From: Alteromonadaceae bacterium
GTDB taxonomy: Bacteria; Pseudomonadota; Gammaproteobacteria; Enterobacterales; Alteromonadaceae
Reading direction: 5' to 3'
Assembly (NCBI GenBank): GCA_014872785.1
Contig: WKFJ01000004.1
Location: 124,001 to 188,000 of the forward strand
Length of the DNA: 64,000 nt
Below, piece by piece: positions 34,936 to 43,683 of the stretch (within the stretch, counting starts at the first letter, position 1; every line of letters starts with the position of its first letter). The translations under genes and the position numbers were made by a program. A model generated the notes under the pieces. The model was not told the DNA's origin and made no database searches. It saw nothing but the letters and a program-made list of their open reading frames with translations.

Positions 34936-36042
34936 GTGCTGATACTCAGATATTTATTGAAGGAAACCTTCAAATCACAACTCGCCGTTTTTCTGGTTTT
35001 AATGGCCATTTTCATTACTCAGAAGTTCGTTCGAGTGTTAGCTGATGCTTCCAATGGTGATATTCCACCAGGTTTAGTAATGGGGTTCCTTGCCCTTAAG
35101 ACCCCTGAGTTAGCGGCCACTATCCTGCCCCTGAGCGTTTTCCTGGGTATCATGATGGCACATGGCCGTTTGTATGTTGATAGCGAAATGACCGTAATGA
35201 GAGCGTGCGGCATTAGCGAATGGTATGTCGCCAGAATCATGTTGATATTGGCCTTTTTAATGGCAATGTTGACGGGCTTTCTTACCCTTTGGCTGGCACC
35301 TATGGCCACGGAAACCGAATACCAAATTGAAGACCAGCTTGCCTCCGAGTCCGGATTAACAGCCTTATTACCAGGACGTTTTGAAGAAACTGCCAACAAA
35401 AAAGCAGTGCTGTTTGTGCAAGAAATTGATGGTGAAAATCAGTTGAAAAACGTGTTTGTGGCACAGCACGATCCAGACAAGAGCGAAGAAGCAGTTCACG
35501 TTGTGTATGCCAATGGTGGATATGTAATGGAAGACGCAGATGGTTCCCAAAAGCTAGTGCTCACTGACGGGTTGCAGTACGAAGGTCAACAAGGGAGCCG
35601 CGATTACCGCGTGGTTCAATTTCAAGAATATCAGGTGCAAATTGCTGAACAGGCAGCTGAAAAGCGTCGCCGTAAAATGACGGCGTTCTCTACACAACAA
35701 CTACTGCAAGACGGTTCCAGCGACGCCGTTGCAGAATTTCATTGGCGCTTAGCTATTCCACTTTCTATATTTTTTCTCGTCATCATCGCTGTGCCTTTAA
35801 GTTCGGTAAACCCCAGGCAGGGTCGTTTCGGCAGACTAATGCCTGGTCTGTTGCTGTATTTAGGCTATTTTTTGCTGTTAATGATGGGGCGAAAAGTGTT
35901 GGAGGACGGTAAGATCCCCTCTTTTATGGGGCTCTGGTGGGTACATTTTATCATGCTGACGATTGGCATTACCCTCATACTTAAAGGGCGCTCTATCGGT
36001 GTAGCCATTCGGGCTCAATTCAGAGGACGCAAGCATGCTTAA
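34936..36042 (+). CDS. lptF: LPS export ABC transporter permease LptF
   Basis: 368 aa, GTG start. YjgP/YjgQ-family layout: TMs at ~12-32, ~55-75, ~100-120, a large periplasmic beta-jellyroll domain (~130-265), then three TMs (~275-355). N-terminal LILRYLLKETFKSQLAVFLVLM and the MRACGISEWYVARIM coupling-helix region match LptF. With LptG and the ATPase LptB it pulls lipopolysaccharide from the inner membrane to the periplasmic LptC/LptA bridge. It overlaps lptG by 8 bp. Confidence 0.95.
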   Translation: MLILRYLLKETFKSQLAVFLVLMAIFITQKFVRVLADASNGDIPPGLVMGFLALKTPELAATILPLSVFLGIMMAHGRLYVDSEMTVMRACGISEWYVARIMLILAFLMAMLTGFLTLWLAPMATETEYQIEDQLASESGLTALLPGRFEETANKKAVLFVQEIDGENQLKNVFVAQHDPDKSEEAVHVVYANGGYVMEDADGSQKLVLTDGLQYEGQQGSRDYRVVQFQEYQVQIAEQAAEKRRRKMTAFSTQQLLQDGSSDAVAEFHWRLAIPLSIFFLVIIAVPLSSVNPRQGRFGRLMPGLLLYLGYFLLLMMGRKVLEDGKIPSFMGLWWVHFIMLTIGITLILKGRSIGVAIRAQFRGRKHA

Positions 36043-37096
36043 AATCTTCGACCTCTATCTAGCTCGTACCCTGTTAGGCACAACCTTTATCAGCCTGACC
36101 GTACTCATTGGTTTAAGCAGCTTAATCAAATACATCGAACAATTGAAAAATGTTGGTCGAGGCAGCTATGACTTTACCGTCGCCGGAATTTACGTGTTAC
36201 TCAGTTTGCCGAGGGATATCGAACAGTTCTTTCCGATGGCAACCCTGATTGGTGGACTCATCGGCATGGGTATGCTCGCCAGCAATAGTGAGTTAACTGT
36301 GATGCAGGCCTCGGGCATGAGCCGTTGGCAGATCATCCGCTCTGCGATGAAGACAGCTCTGTTGATGGTATTGTTCGTGATGGCAATGGGGGAATTTGTC
36401 ACGCCTTACGCTGAGTCAAAAGCAAAAGAGATCAGAGCCCAGGCTATTTCGGGCGGTAGTCTATTTTCTTCAGACCGACTAACCTGGGCCAAAGACGGCG
36501 AAAAGTTTGTGAGTATTGGAGAGGTTGTGGATCAAAACAACCTTCGAGATGTCAATATCTTCTCATTCGACGAGCAACACAACTTACAGAGCATTGTGGC
36601 CGCCAACAGCGCGGTCTTTATCAATGACAAATGGCAGCTCAATAGAGTGAAGCGCACAACCTTTGCTGATACCGTGCAAACCTTTGAGATTTATCAAACC
36701 AATTGGCAGTCAACTCTGACTCCTGACAAGTTGAGCGTGGTAAGAATCAAACCAGAAGCGCTATCCATTCGCGGATTACAAGACTACATAGGTTATCTTG
36801 AAAACAATAGCCAAGACGCCGAGCGTTATTCACTGGCATTGTGGCGCAAAATCCTAAAACCGGTGACCGTCGGCGTTATGCTTCTGATGGCGCTATCGTT
36901 TGTGTTTGGACCACTGCGCAGTGTCACAATGGGGGCACGTACCATTATGGGTGTGATTACCGGGTTTGGCTTTTTTATCGCCAACGAAGTATTCGGACCA
37001 TTGAGTTTGGTCTATCAGATCCCACCGTTTATTGGAGCATTGCTACCTAGTTTATTGTTCGCACTGATAGCAATGCAATTACTTAAACGACAGTAA
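36035..37096 (+). CDS. lptG: LPS export ABC transporter permease LptG
   Basis: 353 aa. The same fold as LptF: three N-terminal TMs (YLARTLLGTTFISLTVLIGLSS first), the coupling segment ELTVMQASGMSRWQIIRSAMKT, a periplasmic jellyroll (~130-260) and three C-terminal TMs ending LLPSLLFALIAMQLLKR. It pairs with LptF and LptB in the LPS extractor. Gene order and overlap confirm the call. The stop is followed by a hairpin shared with the end of the chemoreceptor pseudogene. Confidence 0.95.
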   Translation: MLKIFDLYLARTLLGTTFISLTVLIGLSSLIKYIEQLKNVGRGSYDFTVAGIYVLLSLPRDIEQFFPMATLIGGLIGMGMLASNSELTVMQASGMSRWQIIRSAMKTALLMVLFVMAMGEFVTPYAESKAKEIRAQAISGGSLFSSDRLTWAKDGEKFVSIGEVVDQNNLRDVNIFSFDEQHNLQSIVAANSAVFINDKWQLNRVKRTTFADTVQTFEIYQTNWQSTLTPDKLSVVRIKPEALSIRGLQDYIGYLENNSQDAERYSLALWRKILKPVTVGVMLLMALSFVFGPLRSVTMGARTIMGVITGFGFFIANEVFGPLSLVYQIPPFIGALLPSLLFALIAMQLLKRQ

Positions 37097-37103
37097 TGTA
37101 AGC

Positions 37104-37129
37104 GGTTACTTCGCTAACTGGAAGTAACC
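37104..37129. terminator. Hairpin between lptG and the chemoreceptor pseudogene
   Basis: Perfect 9-bp stem GGTTACTTC (37104-37112)/GAAGTAACC (37121-37129), 8-base loop, overlapping the last codons of the convergent gene. No T run. Confidence 0.45.
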
Positions 37130-38754
37130 CACATCTTGTTTAAGTTGAACCGACAACTCGTTCAATGACTTAGTCGCTTTACTATTGGTCTCAAGAGAGG
37201 CAATTGAGTCATTGGTCATCGTATTAATATTATCCATAGCAGAATTGACTTGCTTAATCGCATCAACTTGCTCATTTGCTGCCGCAACGACTTCTCGCAC
37301 ACGCTCAAGCGAATCTGTTGCTTGGGAACCTATGCTACCCAACACCTGTAACGCTTCGTTACTCAGCGAGCGACCATTCTCTACCTGTGGCTGAGTTGTT
37401 TCCATTGCGTGCACAGACGCTGCAGTTTCCTTTTGCACTTCGCCAATCATTGATTCAATTTGCGCGGTAGCCTCGCCTGTACGCTGGGCTAGCTGGCGCA
37501 CCTCATCAGCGACCACCGCAAAACCTCGACCCGACTCACCTGCTCGTGCAGCCTCGATTGCAGCGTTAAGTGCTAACAGGTTAGTTTGATCCGAAATGCC
37601 AGCGATAACATTGGCAATGCCACCAATTTGACTGGTTAACTCTTCCAGCTTTTTCACTTGCGAGACAGTGGCATTCACCGTTTCAGCAATGTTTTCCATT
37701 TCCGCAGCACTTGCTTCAACGGCAGTTTTACCGGTGTTGGCTGCGGCCACAGTTTCGCGTGAATTCTGCTCTGTGAGCTGTGCTCGTTCGCTCACAAGCG
37801 CAATACTGTGTTTAAGCTGCTCAAGTGCAGCAACTGTTTCTTCGGTCATTTTTGCTTGGTTCTGCGCAGAATCATAAATTGCTTCAGAGCCCTGCGACAC
37901 CTGAGTAGTCTGTACATTGAGCTCTTCTGACGCCGACACAATATTCGATACCGTTTGCGATAATCTAGTTTGCATTGCTTGCAACATACCCAGAATACTT
38001 TCTGGATGTTCTGAAGACACTTATGTAGTGAGATCGCCTTCACTAATAGCACTTAACGATTGCACAGCCTGATACGGTTCGCCACCCAGTGATAAACGCA
38101 GGCTCTTTTCAATCACAATGCCAATCAGCACACTAATAGCGACTGCTACTGCGGTGAAAAGCAACATAAGAGCTTGGAAGCCACCCGCTACATCTCTCGC
38201 TTCTGGCGTTGCGGCTTGATTGCGCTCTTTCTGATAGTCGATGAACTGATTAATTACGCGTAACCATTCGGCAAAGGCGGACGGGCTTCGTCTAGCACCA
38301 TAGTGGTGACATCTTCCCCTTGACGTTTTAGGCGAATGATATTCTCAATCATTGGCAAAGTTCGCGCTTGAATGTCATCGATACTGTTTAATATTTGAAT
38401 TTCTCGTTGGCTGAACTCAACATCAGAACGACGCATTTGCGCCATCGCCGATTCCGACTCTCGGTAAAAGCTGGCTAGCTCATCTATTTCCCGCTCAAAT
38501 GAGTCCACTTGACCCGGCGTTTGTGCCAAAGCCACATCACGAATGGCAATAGCTCGGTCATGCACGCTCCCCCTGAAATTAATCGCATAGCGCTGTTTAA
38601 CCGAATTCTCATCTGTGATTACTGCTAGGGTGTGGTCAATGAAATTTACTTTTTGAATACCTAATGTGGTAAGTACCAACATTAGAATGAGGATAAAACC
38701 AAAACCGATGATCAATCGGTTTTTAATAGACTGCTTTGCCAATATATCCAGCAT
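37106..38754 (-). pseudogene. Methyl-accepting chemotaxis protein with one frameshift and one in-frame TAA
   Basis: The start ATG 38754 (behind GGGAGCGAAGCG) opens MLDILAKQSIKNRLIIGFGF with a TM and a four-helix-bundle sensor domain. Near 38275-38282 the frame shifts by one base (…ARP then AFAEWLRVINQFIDYQ in the next frame), and it continues through a second TM (FQALMLLFTAVAVAISVLIG) and a HAMP-like stretch to TAA 38023-38021. After that stop the same frame carries the whole signalling domain, with the hairpin tip [20 protein letters not shown], ending at 37106. The lesions split sensor, TM2 and signalling parts, so no working receptor is made unless both are repaired. The last part has a GTG (38020) but would be a soluble fragment. 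Functional copies would methylate and signal to CheA. Confidence 0.85.
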
Positions 38755-38894
38755 TTCGCTTCGCTCCCGTATCAACGACCTTGCAATTAATGAGGTTGGG
38801 TTATAGGAGCGGTAAAGTTAAAAAAATGTTTCAGAAAACATGATTGAAAATCGCGATTTGGTCGATTTATTGAATCGATTGAATAATGAGCAGA

Positions 38895-39428
38895 TTATTC
38901 CTGCAAATTTGTCCACGCTTTATGGTCATTCGCTTCTTTGGTAAGCACTAACATTTCGGTTTTTGCAATTCTGTCTTGTAGTGACTGCTTATTTCTGAAA
39001 TCAAGCAACACCAGAATCGTGCCCAAACCAAATAATGAGAACAACATTCTTAAAAACGCGCGCCAATAGGTCAGTGGTTGTTCATTTAAGCTAAACAGGC
39101 GCATCCGCCATGCCCGCATGCCAATGGTTTGCCCGCCGTTGCGCCAAAACCAAAGGAAGAAACCCATAACCCAAAACAACACCCACCCCTGAATAATAAG
39201 GGTATAAGCCAAGGTTTGTTGAATTGCTTCACTGCTGTGTTCCAGACCATTTTTATCGAGCACGCCATTTTCTAACAAGATAATCATCGTCAAAATGATT
39301 ACCATTGCAGCAACCATTGCGACTGCAACAGCAACTAACACATCGTAAACCATAGCGGCTAGTCTTCGAAAAAAGCTCGCGCGTGGAAAGTTTTGTTCAG
39401 TGGAAGGGTTGTTCGCTTTTGCAGTCAT
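38895..39428 (-). CDS. RDD-family membrane protein
   Basis: 177 aa. RDD marks: FFRRLAAMVYDVLVAVAVAM near the N-terminus (the R-x-x-A-x-x-x-D variant) and NGGQTIGMRAWRMRLF after the second TM, then a third TM. Small proteins of this type often follow lptFG or sit near them in marine gammaproteobacteria. Role unclear; some act in ion exchange. Here the decayed chemoreceptor separates it from lptG, and it may once have been the direct neighbour. Confidence 0.8.
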   Translation of the reverse strand: MTAKANNPSTEQNFPRASFFRRLAAMVYDVLVAVAVAMVAAMVIILTMIILLENGVLDKNGLEHSSEAIQQTLAYTLIIQGWVLFWVMGFFLWFWRNGGQTIGMRAWRMRLFSLNEQPLTYWRAFLRMLFSLFGLGTILVLLDFRNKQSLQDRIAKTEMLVLTKEANDHKAWTNLQE

Positions 39429-39528
39429 ATCATTTTGGTTTAGGTAAAATCGCGGGCAGTGTAACAGTCTTGTTAATGCACATCAGCTATTGCACGGCTT
39501 TTGCTACAAAAAAGTGTATTCATGTTGT

Positions 39529-40386
39529 TTAGTTACCCAACAGAAAATTACCCGTTGGACTATTGATAGCCGCCGCGTTATCCGCAGATTCCTGCGATTT
39601 ATCTTTCAAATTAACGCCTGAATAGCCCAGCTTATTCGCTTCCAATATTAACCAGCAACACCTGGCAACAGCATCATCAATAGACAGCCCTGCGGGACGA
39701 ATATTTGAAATACAGTTTCGGTTGGCGTCAGTAAGCCCTAACTTTGGTGCATATGTATAGTAGATTCCCAGACTATCGGGAGAGCTTAAACCAGGGCGCT
39801 CTCCCACAATCAATACCACGGATTTAGCTTGCAGCAGCTCGCCAATTTCATCACCAATTGCCACACGCCCCTGCTCTACAATACAAATTGGTGAAACCCG
39901 AAGTGAATGATTTGTTAGAGATTCTATTAACTTGCGCGAAAGCTCACTGCCTTGAGATTGCACTGCCACTGAGGACAACCCGTCCGCCAGCACAATAGCA
40001 ACATCACTAGATGTAGACTGCGTTGACTGATATTGAGTTAGAGTCTCAACAGACGCACGATTTAAACGACGACCTAAATCAGGTCTTTGCAAGTACTCAC
40101 TTCGATGCTGAGCACGGCTATGTAGTCGAACGTGGGGAAGTGAGTGATTTGCCAACTCTTGTACGATAGTTTCGCAATTTAGAGGGATGTGGACTGCATC
40201 TCTGGCAGCGGCATGATCCAAGTTAAACTGCAATTGATGGTGTGTAGGTAAACTGACTCCGGCTCGCCCCAGCCCAATGCGAGCTTGAGTAAAACGGCGA
40301 AGCTCATGCCACTTATCGTTTTGGTATTCATCAATATCAACTTCATTTTTGGAGAGGTTGTGATTATTTTCGGGTTTACTCGTCAT
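39529..40386 (-). CDS. eutC: Ethanolamine ammonia-lyase small subunit
   Basis: 285 aa. EutC marks: RARIGLGRAG-like RFTQARIGLGRAGVSLPTHHQL, the VQSQGSE region, VLIVGERPGLSSPDSLGIYYTY and the NRNCISNIRPAGLSIDDAV segment, whose C-x-x-x-I-R-P is near the B12-binding face. With EutB it makes the adenosylcobalamin enzyme that converts ethanolamine to acetaldehyde and ammonia. It follows eutB by six bases. No eutK/L/M/N shell or eutE gene occurs here, so the enzyme acts free in the cytoplasm. Confidence 0.94.
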   Translation of the reverse strand: MTSKPENNHNLSKNEVDIDEYQNDKWHELRRFTQARIGLGRAGVSLPTHHQLQFNLDHAAARDAVHIPLNCETIVQELANHSLPHVRLHSRAQHRSEYLQRPDLGRRLNRASVETLTQYQSTQSTSSDVAIVLADGLSSVAVQSQGSELSRKLIESLTNHSLRVSPICIVEQGRVAIGDEIGELLQAKSVVLIVGERPGLSSPDSLGIYYTYAPKLGLTDANRNCISNIRPAGLSIDDAVARCCWLILEANKLGYSGVNLKDKSQESADNAAAINSPTGNFLLGN

Positions 40387-40392
40387 ACTTAT

Positions 40393-41784
40393 CTATTCCT
40401 TCACCAACGCCTTAAACGAAGACTCAAAAGGCCCTAAACGCCCGGCTTGACCGATACGACCATTACCTTCAAAAATATCCATGTTTTGCAACCAGCGCGT
40501 AAATTCCGGTGCTGGTTGTTTACCTAAGACATCTCGAATGTAGAGTGCATCGTGGTAGGACGTGGTTTGATAATTCAACATGATGTCGTCGGAACCGGGA
40601 ATACCCATAATAAAGTTCACCCCTGCAACTCCGAGTTGAGTAAGTAACATGTCCATGTCGTCTTGGTCAGCTTCAGCGTGGTTGGTGTAACACACATCAA
40701 CTCCCATGGGTAAACCTAACAGCTTGCCGCAGAAATGATCCTCCAAACCTGCTCGAATAATCTGTTTTCCATCGTACAAATATTCAGGACCGATAAAGCC
40801 AACCACGGTGTTTATAAGCAGTGGATTGTAGCGTCGTGCAACCACATAGGCTCTTGCCTCACAGGTTTGTTGGTCCACGCCATGATGTGCATTCGCCGAC
40901 AACGCACTACCTTGGCCGGTTTCAAAATACATGACATTATCACCTACCTTACCCCGCTTTAACGAAAGTGCCGTATCATAAGCTTCGTCTAACACCGATA
41001 AAGAAACGCCAAAACTTTCATTGGTACCTTGTGTACCGGCTATAGATTGAAAAACAATGTCGACAGGCACCCCTTTGTTGATTGCCTCTAACTGAGTGGT
41101 GACGTGAGTTAAAACACAAGATTGAGTTGGAATTTGGTAGTGAGTGATAACCTCATCTAACATTTTCATTAACTGAGTTACCGCGGCATAGTTATCCGTT
41201 GCTGGATTAATGCCGATGACAGCATCACCATTTCCATACAAAAGCCCATCAAGAATACTGGCGGCAATACCAGAGATATCATCTGTCTGATGGTTCGGTT
41301 GTAAGCGCGTTGCCATATGACCTGATAGTCCCAACGTGTTATTGAACTTAGTCACCACTTCGCACTTTTGCGCCACCAGAATCAAGTCTTGCACCCGCAT
41401 GATTTTGCTAACAGCAGCCACCATTTCGGGTGTTAAGCCCGCCCTTATTAACTGTAAAGCCTCAGGCGTCGCCGAATCAGACAGTAACCAATTGCGAAAG
41501 TCACCAACGGTTAAATGTGACACAACTGAAAACGCGGACAAATCGTGACTATCAACGATGAGTCGGCTTACTTCGTCTTGCTCGTAAGGAATAACCAGTT
41601 CATTGAGAAAGTGTTTGAGGGGTAATTCAGCTAAGGCCAATTGCGCCGCGGCTCGCTCCAGCATCGATGCAGCAGCAACCCCAGCTAAACAATCGCCAGA
41701 GCGCAGAGGCGTCGCTTTGGCGAGCAGTGTTTTCAGATCGGCAAAGTGAAATCGTTGGTTGGCTACATCGGCAAAAAATGACAT
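40393..41784 (-). CDS. eutB: Ethanolamine ammonia-lyase large subunit
   Basis: 463 aa, normal EutB length. Marks: VIGINPATDNYAAVTQLMKMLDEV, VDIVFQSIAGTQGTNESFGVSL, MYFETGQGSALSANAHHGVDQQTCEARAYVVAR and the FIMGIPGSDDIMLNYQTTSYHD tail. It is the TIM-barrel subunit holding substrate and cobalamin. It is followed at once by eutC. Expressed as a two-gene operon with no regulator (eutR) or permease in the window. The promoter must lie between 41784 and the divergent tRNA-Leu gene. Confidence 0.95.
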   Translation of the reverse strand: MSFFADVANQRFHFADLKTLLAKATPLRSGDCLAGVAAASMLERAAAQLALAELPLKHFLNELVIPYEQDEVSRLIVDSHDLSAFSVVSHLTVGDFRNWLLSDSATPEALQLIRAGLTPEMVAAVSKIMRVQDLILVAQKCEVVTKFNNTLGLSGHMATRLQPNHQTDDISGIAASILDGLLYGNGDAVIGINPATDNYAAVTQLMKMLDEVITHYQIPTQSCVLTHVTTQLEAINKGVPVDIVFQSIAGTQGTNESFGVSLSVLDEAYDTALSLKRGKVGDNVMYFETGQGSALSANAHHGVDQQTCEARAYVVARRYNPLLINTVVGFIGPEYLYDGKQIIRAGLEDHFCGKLLGLPMGVDVCYTNHAEADQDDMDMLLTQLGVAGVNFIMGIPGSDDIMLNYQTTSYHDALYIRDVLGKQPAPEFTRWLQNMDIFEGNGRIGQAGRLGPFESSFKALVKE

Positions 41785-41872
41785 TTAACATGAGTCTCAA
41801 ATACAGCGTCAATCAGGCTAGCTTAAACGTGTTCATTCTTTCGTCAACTGTATTATTTCTGCAATAAATTGC

Positions 41873-41900
41873 TTGCATCAGCACCTCAGCTGACTATAAT
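41873..41900 (+). promoter_or_regulatory. Sigma-70 promoter of tRNA-Leu
   Basis: TTGCAT (41873-41878), 16-bp spacer, TATAAT (41895-41900), followed by a GC-rich discriminator (GCCTGCC), as in stringently controlled stable-RNA promoters. The tRNA starts 37 bp after the -10. Confidence 0.75.
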
Positions 41901-41936
41901 GCCTGCCACTCAACGAAAGTTGATTCAAAACTCTGT

Positions 41937-42023
41937 GCCAGAGTGGCGAAATTGGTAGACGCAGCGGATTCAAAATCCGCCGGTAGCAATACTGTGCCGG
42001 TTCAAGTCCGGCCTCTGGTACCA
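41937..42023 (+). tRNA. tRNA-Leu (anticodon CAA)
   Basis: 87 nt including encoded CCA. Acceptor GCCAGAG pairs with CTCTGGT (G-T at one end); anticodon stem GCGGA/TCCGC with loop TTCAAAA gives anticodon CAA, reading UUG; long variable arm (CGGTAGCAATACTGTGCCG) marks a class II tRNA; T arm holds GTTCAAGTC. The discriminator is A, as needed for leucine. Confidence 0.97.
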
Positions 42024-42043
42024 TCTCTTAAATGAGATAAATT

Positions 42044-42069
42044 AAACCGACAACATCGTCGGTTTTTTT
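42044..42069 (+). terminator. Rho-independent terminator of tRNA-Leu
   Basis: CCGAC (42047-42051)/GTCGG (42058-42062) with flanking AAA/TTT pairing and a seven-T run. Confidence 0.9.
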
Positions 42070-42117
42070 ATTCGTATCGTCCTGATACTCACCTCTTCGA
42101 GGCCTGCTAAAGCAGTT

Positions 42118-42140
42118 CAAATTATTTCCTGAATAATTTG
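42118..42140. repeat. Perfect 9-bp inverted repeat between tRNA terminator and repeat copy 1
   Basis: CAAATTATT (42118-42126)/AATAATTTG (42132-42140), 5-base loop. It adds to an unusually structured stretch following tRNA-Leu. Confidence 0.55.
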
Positions 42141-42161
42141 TATGCCTGATATTCATGGCCG

Positions 42162-42332
42162 GACTTAAACCGAGGCTTCGCCTACGGTCAAATTAAGTGA
42201 GTTTCTTCATAGTAGAACTTGAGTTTACGGTGGATTGAACACATCCCTGTTACCTCACCCAGCCTCGACCTCCTGTCGAGTCGTGCGTTCCTTTTCGAGT
42301 AATTACCTATTACTCGAAATTCACTAGGTGAA
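42162..42332. repeat. Dispersed ~170-bp structured repeat, copy 1
   Basis: Aligns end to end with 48569-48738 (about 80-85% identical by eye). It contains AGGC/GCCT, CTCGAC/GTCGAG and, at 42293-42319, a perfect 11-bp stem TTTCGAGTAAT/ATTACTCGAAA with loop TACCT. No open frame. It lies 3' of tRNA-Leu and 56 bp past the end of the rhlE-like gene (minus strand). Conserved stems with drift elsewhere suggest RNA or DNA structure is kept. Confidence 0.8.
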
Positions 42333-42344
42333 TCAGAGCCTTAC

Positions 42345-42358
42345 CCTCTGGTACCATC
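42345..42358 (+). repeat. Duplicate of the tRNA-Leu 3' end (att-like direct repeat)
   Basis: CCTCTGGTACCATC is identical to 42012-42025, the last part of tRNA-Leu plus CCA and two following bases; AAAT also follows both at the same distance. The two copies bracket 333 bp holding the terminator and repeat copy 1. Confidence 0.75.
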
Positions 42359-42387
42359 CTTCAAATTCTTTGAAGCCAAATTTGGTC

Positions 42388-43674
42388 TTAACGTCGAGAT
42401 CCCTTACTCGCTTTAGATTTATTCTTGTTCCCTTGACCCAATGCTTTAGCTCGCAACGCTTTTTTGGACTGCTTACGCTTAGAACTCGTCCCCTCATTCT
42501 GGTTGAGTAGGTTTGGCTCGAAGCCTGGCATCCACTGAGTAGAAAACTGTTCTTTGGTGATCTTTTCAATGTCTTTAAGAAGGTATTTTTCTTTAGCCGA
42601 TACTAATGAAACGGCCAAACCCGTCTGACCAGCTCGACCAGTGCGCCCAATTCGGTGAATGTAGTCCTCGGCATTATAGGGAAGTTCTAAATTAATGACG
42701 TACTGCAACTGCTGAATATCCAAACCACGAGCTGCCACGTCAGTTGCAACAAGTGCTCTTACACGGCCGGTTTTAAAGTCATCTAAGCCACGTTCGCGCG
42801 CCCCTTGTGATTTATCACCGTGCACAGCGGCCGTGCTGATACCGTCCTTCTTAAGTTCCTTAGCAAGCTCATCTGCTGCCTGCTTTGTTCGCGTAAAAAT
42901 GAGGATCTGTTGCCAATTTTTAGAGCCAATCATATAAGCGACTAAGGCTGCTTTACGCTGTTTGTCCACTTCGTAAAATAGTTGCTCAAGGCTCGTGGCT
43001 GCCGCATTACGGGGAGCCACTTCAATGCGCTTTGGTTGCTTCAAAATAGTTTTGCTAAGTGCAAATACGTCATCGTTGAACGTCGCCGAAAAAAACAAGG
43101 TTTGTCGGTTTTCAGGAAGTTGTTTTAAAATTCGGCGGATATCAGTAATAAAGCCCATATCCAGCATACGATCAGCTTCATCAAGTACTAGTGTTTCAAT
43201 GGTGCTAAGATCAAGTAATTCTCTGCTTACAATGTCTAATAAACGGCCTGGGGTTGCTATCAAGACATCACAGCCGGCATTGAGTGAACTGATCTGGACA
43301 TTAATACTCGCCCCCCCATAAGCCACCACAGAAGTGACATCGGACTTCTGACTGTAATTAACAAAACTTTGGTGCACTTGATGCGCCAGTTCCCTTGTGG
43401 GTGTCAGTACCAATACCCGCACCTTTTTCCCTGTCGCATTACCTTCGTTATTACATTTAGTGCCATTATCAACATTACGTTCCATCTGACGTTGAATCAG
43501 TGGCAAGGCAAATGCTGCCGTTTTACCTGTACCTGTTTGCGCACCGGCCAAAACATCATGACCCGCCAATATTTCCGGGATAGATGCCTGTTGGATCGGG
43601 GTTGGTTGGGTATAACCAAGTGAATGAATGACCGCCAACAAATCGGTGTGAAACCCAAAGGAAGAAAAGCTCAT
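42388..43674 (-). CDS. rhlE: DEAD-box RNA helicase, RhlE-like
   Basis: 428 aa. Q motif (GYTQPTPIQ), Walker A AQTGTGKT, PTRELAHQV, GGASINVQ, TPGRLLD, DEAD box as VLDEADRMLDMGF, SAT, then the second RecA domain with LVATDVAARGLDI and HRIGRTGRAG. The basic tail (KRKQSKKALRAKALGQGNKNKSKASKGSRR) binds RNA. RhlE unwinds structured RNA, mostly in ribosome assembly or RNA decay. The nine-base gap from the FAD-dehydrogenase gene upstream suggests one operon. It ends near the tRNA-linked repeat. Confidence 0.9.
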   Translation of the reverse strand: MSFSSFGFHTDLLAVIHSLGYTQPTPIQQASIPEILAGHDVLAGAQTGTGKTAAFALPLIQRQMERNVDNGTKCNNEGNATGKKVRVLVLTPTRELAHQVHQSFVNYSQKSDVTSVVAYGGASINVQISSLNAGCDVLIATPGRLLDIVSRELLDLSTIETLVLDEADRMLDMGFITDIRRILKQLPENRQTLFFSATFNDDVFALSKTILKQPKRIEVAPRNAAATSLEQLFYEVDKQRKAALVAYMIGSKNWQQILIFTRTKQAADELAKELKKDGISTAAVHGDKSQGARERGLDDFKTGRVRALVATDVAARGLDIQQLQYVINLELPYNAEDYIHRIGRTGRAGQTGLAVSLVSAKEKYLLKDIEKITKEQFSTQWMPGFEPNLLNQNEGTSSKRKQSKKALRAKALGQGNKNKSKASKGSRR

Positions 43675-43683
43675 AAGTCCTTA

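Noticed and set aside
42012..42358. Prophage or genomic island integrated at tRNA-Leu
   Set aside because: Only 333 bp lie between the repeats and no integrase is present; at most a remnant or mini-element.
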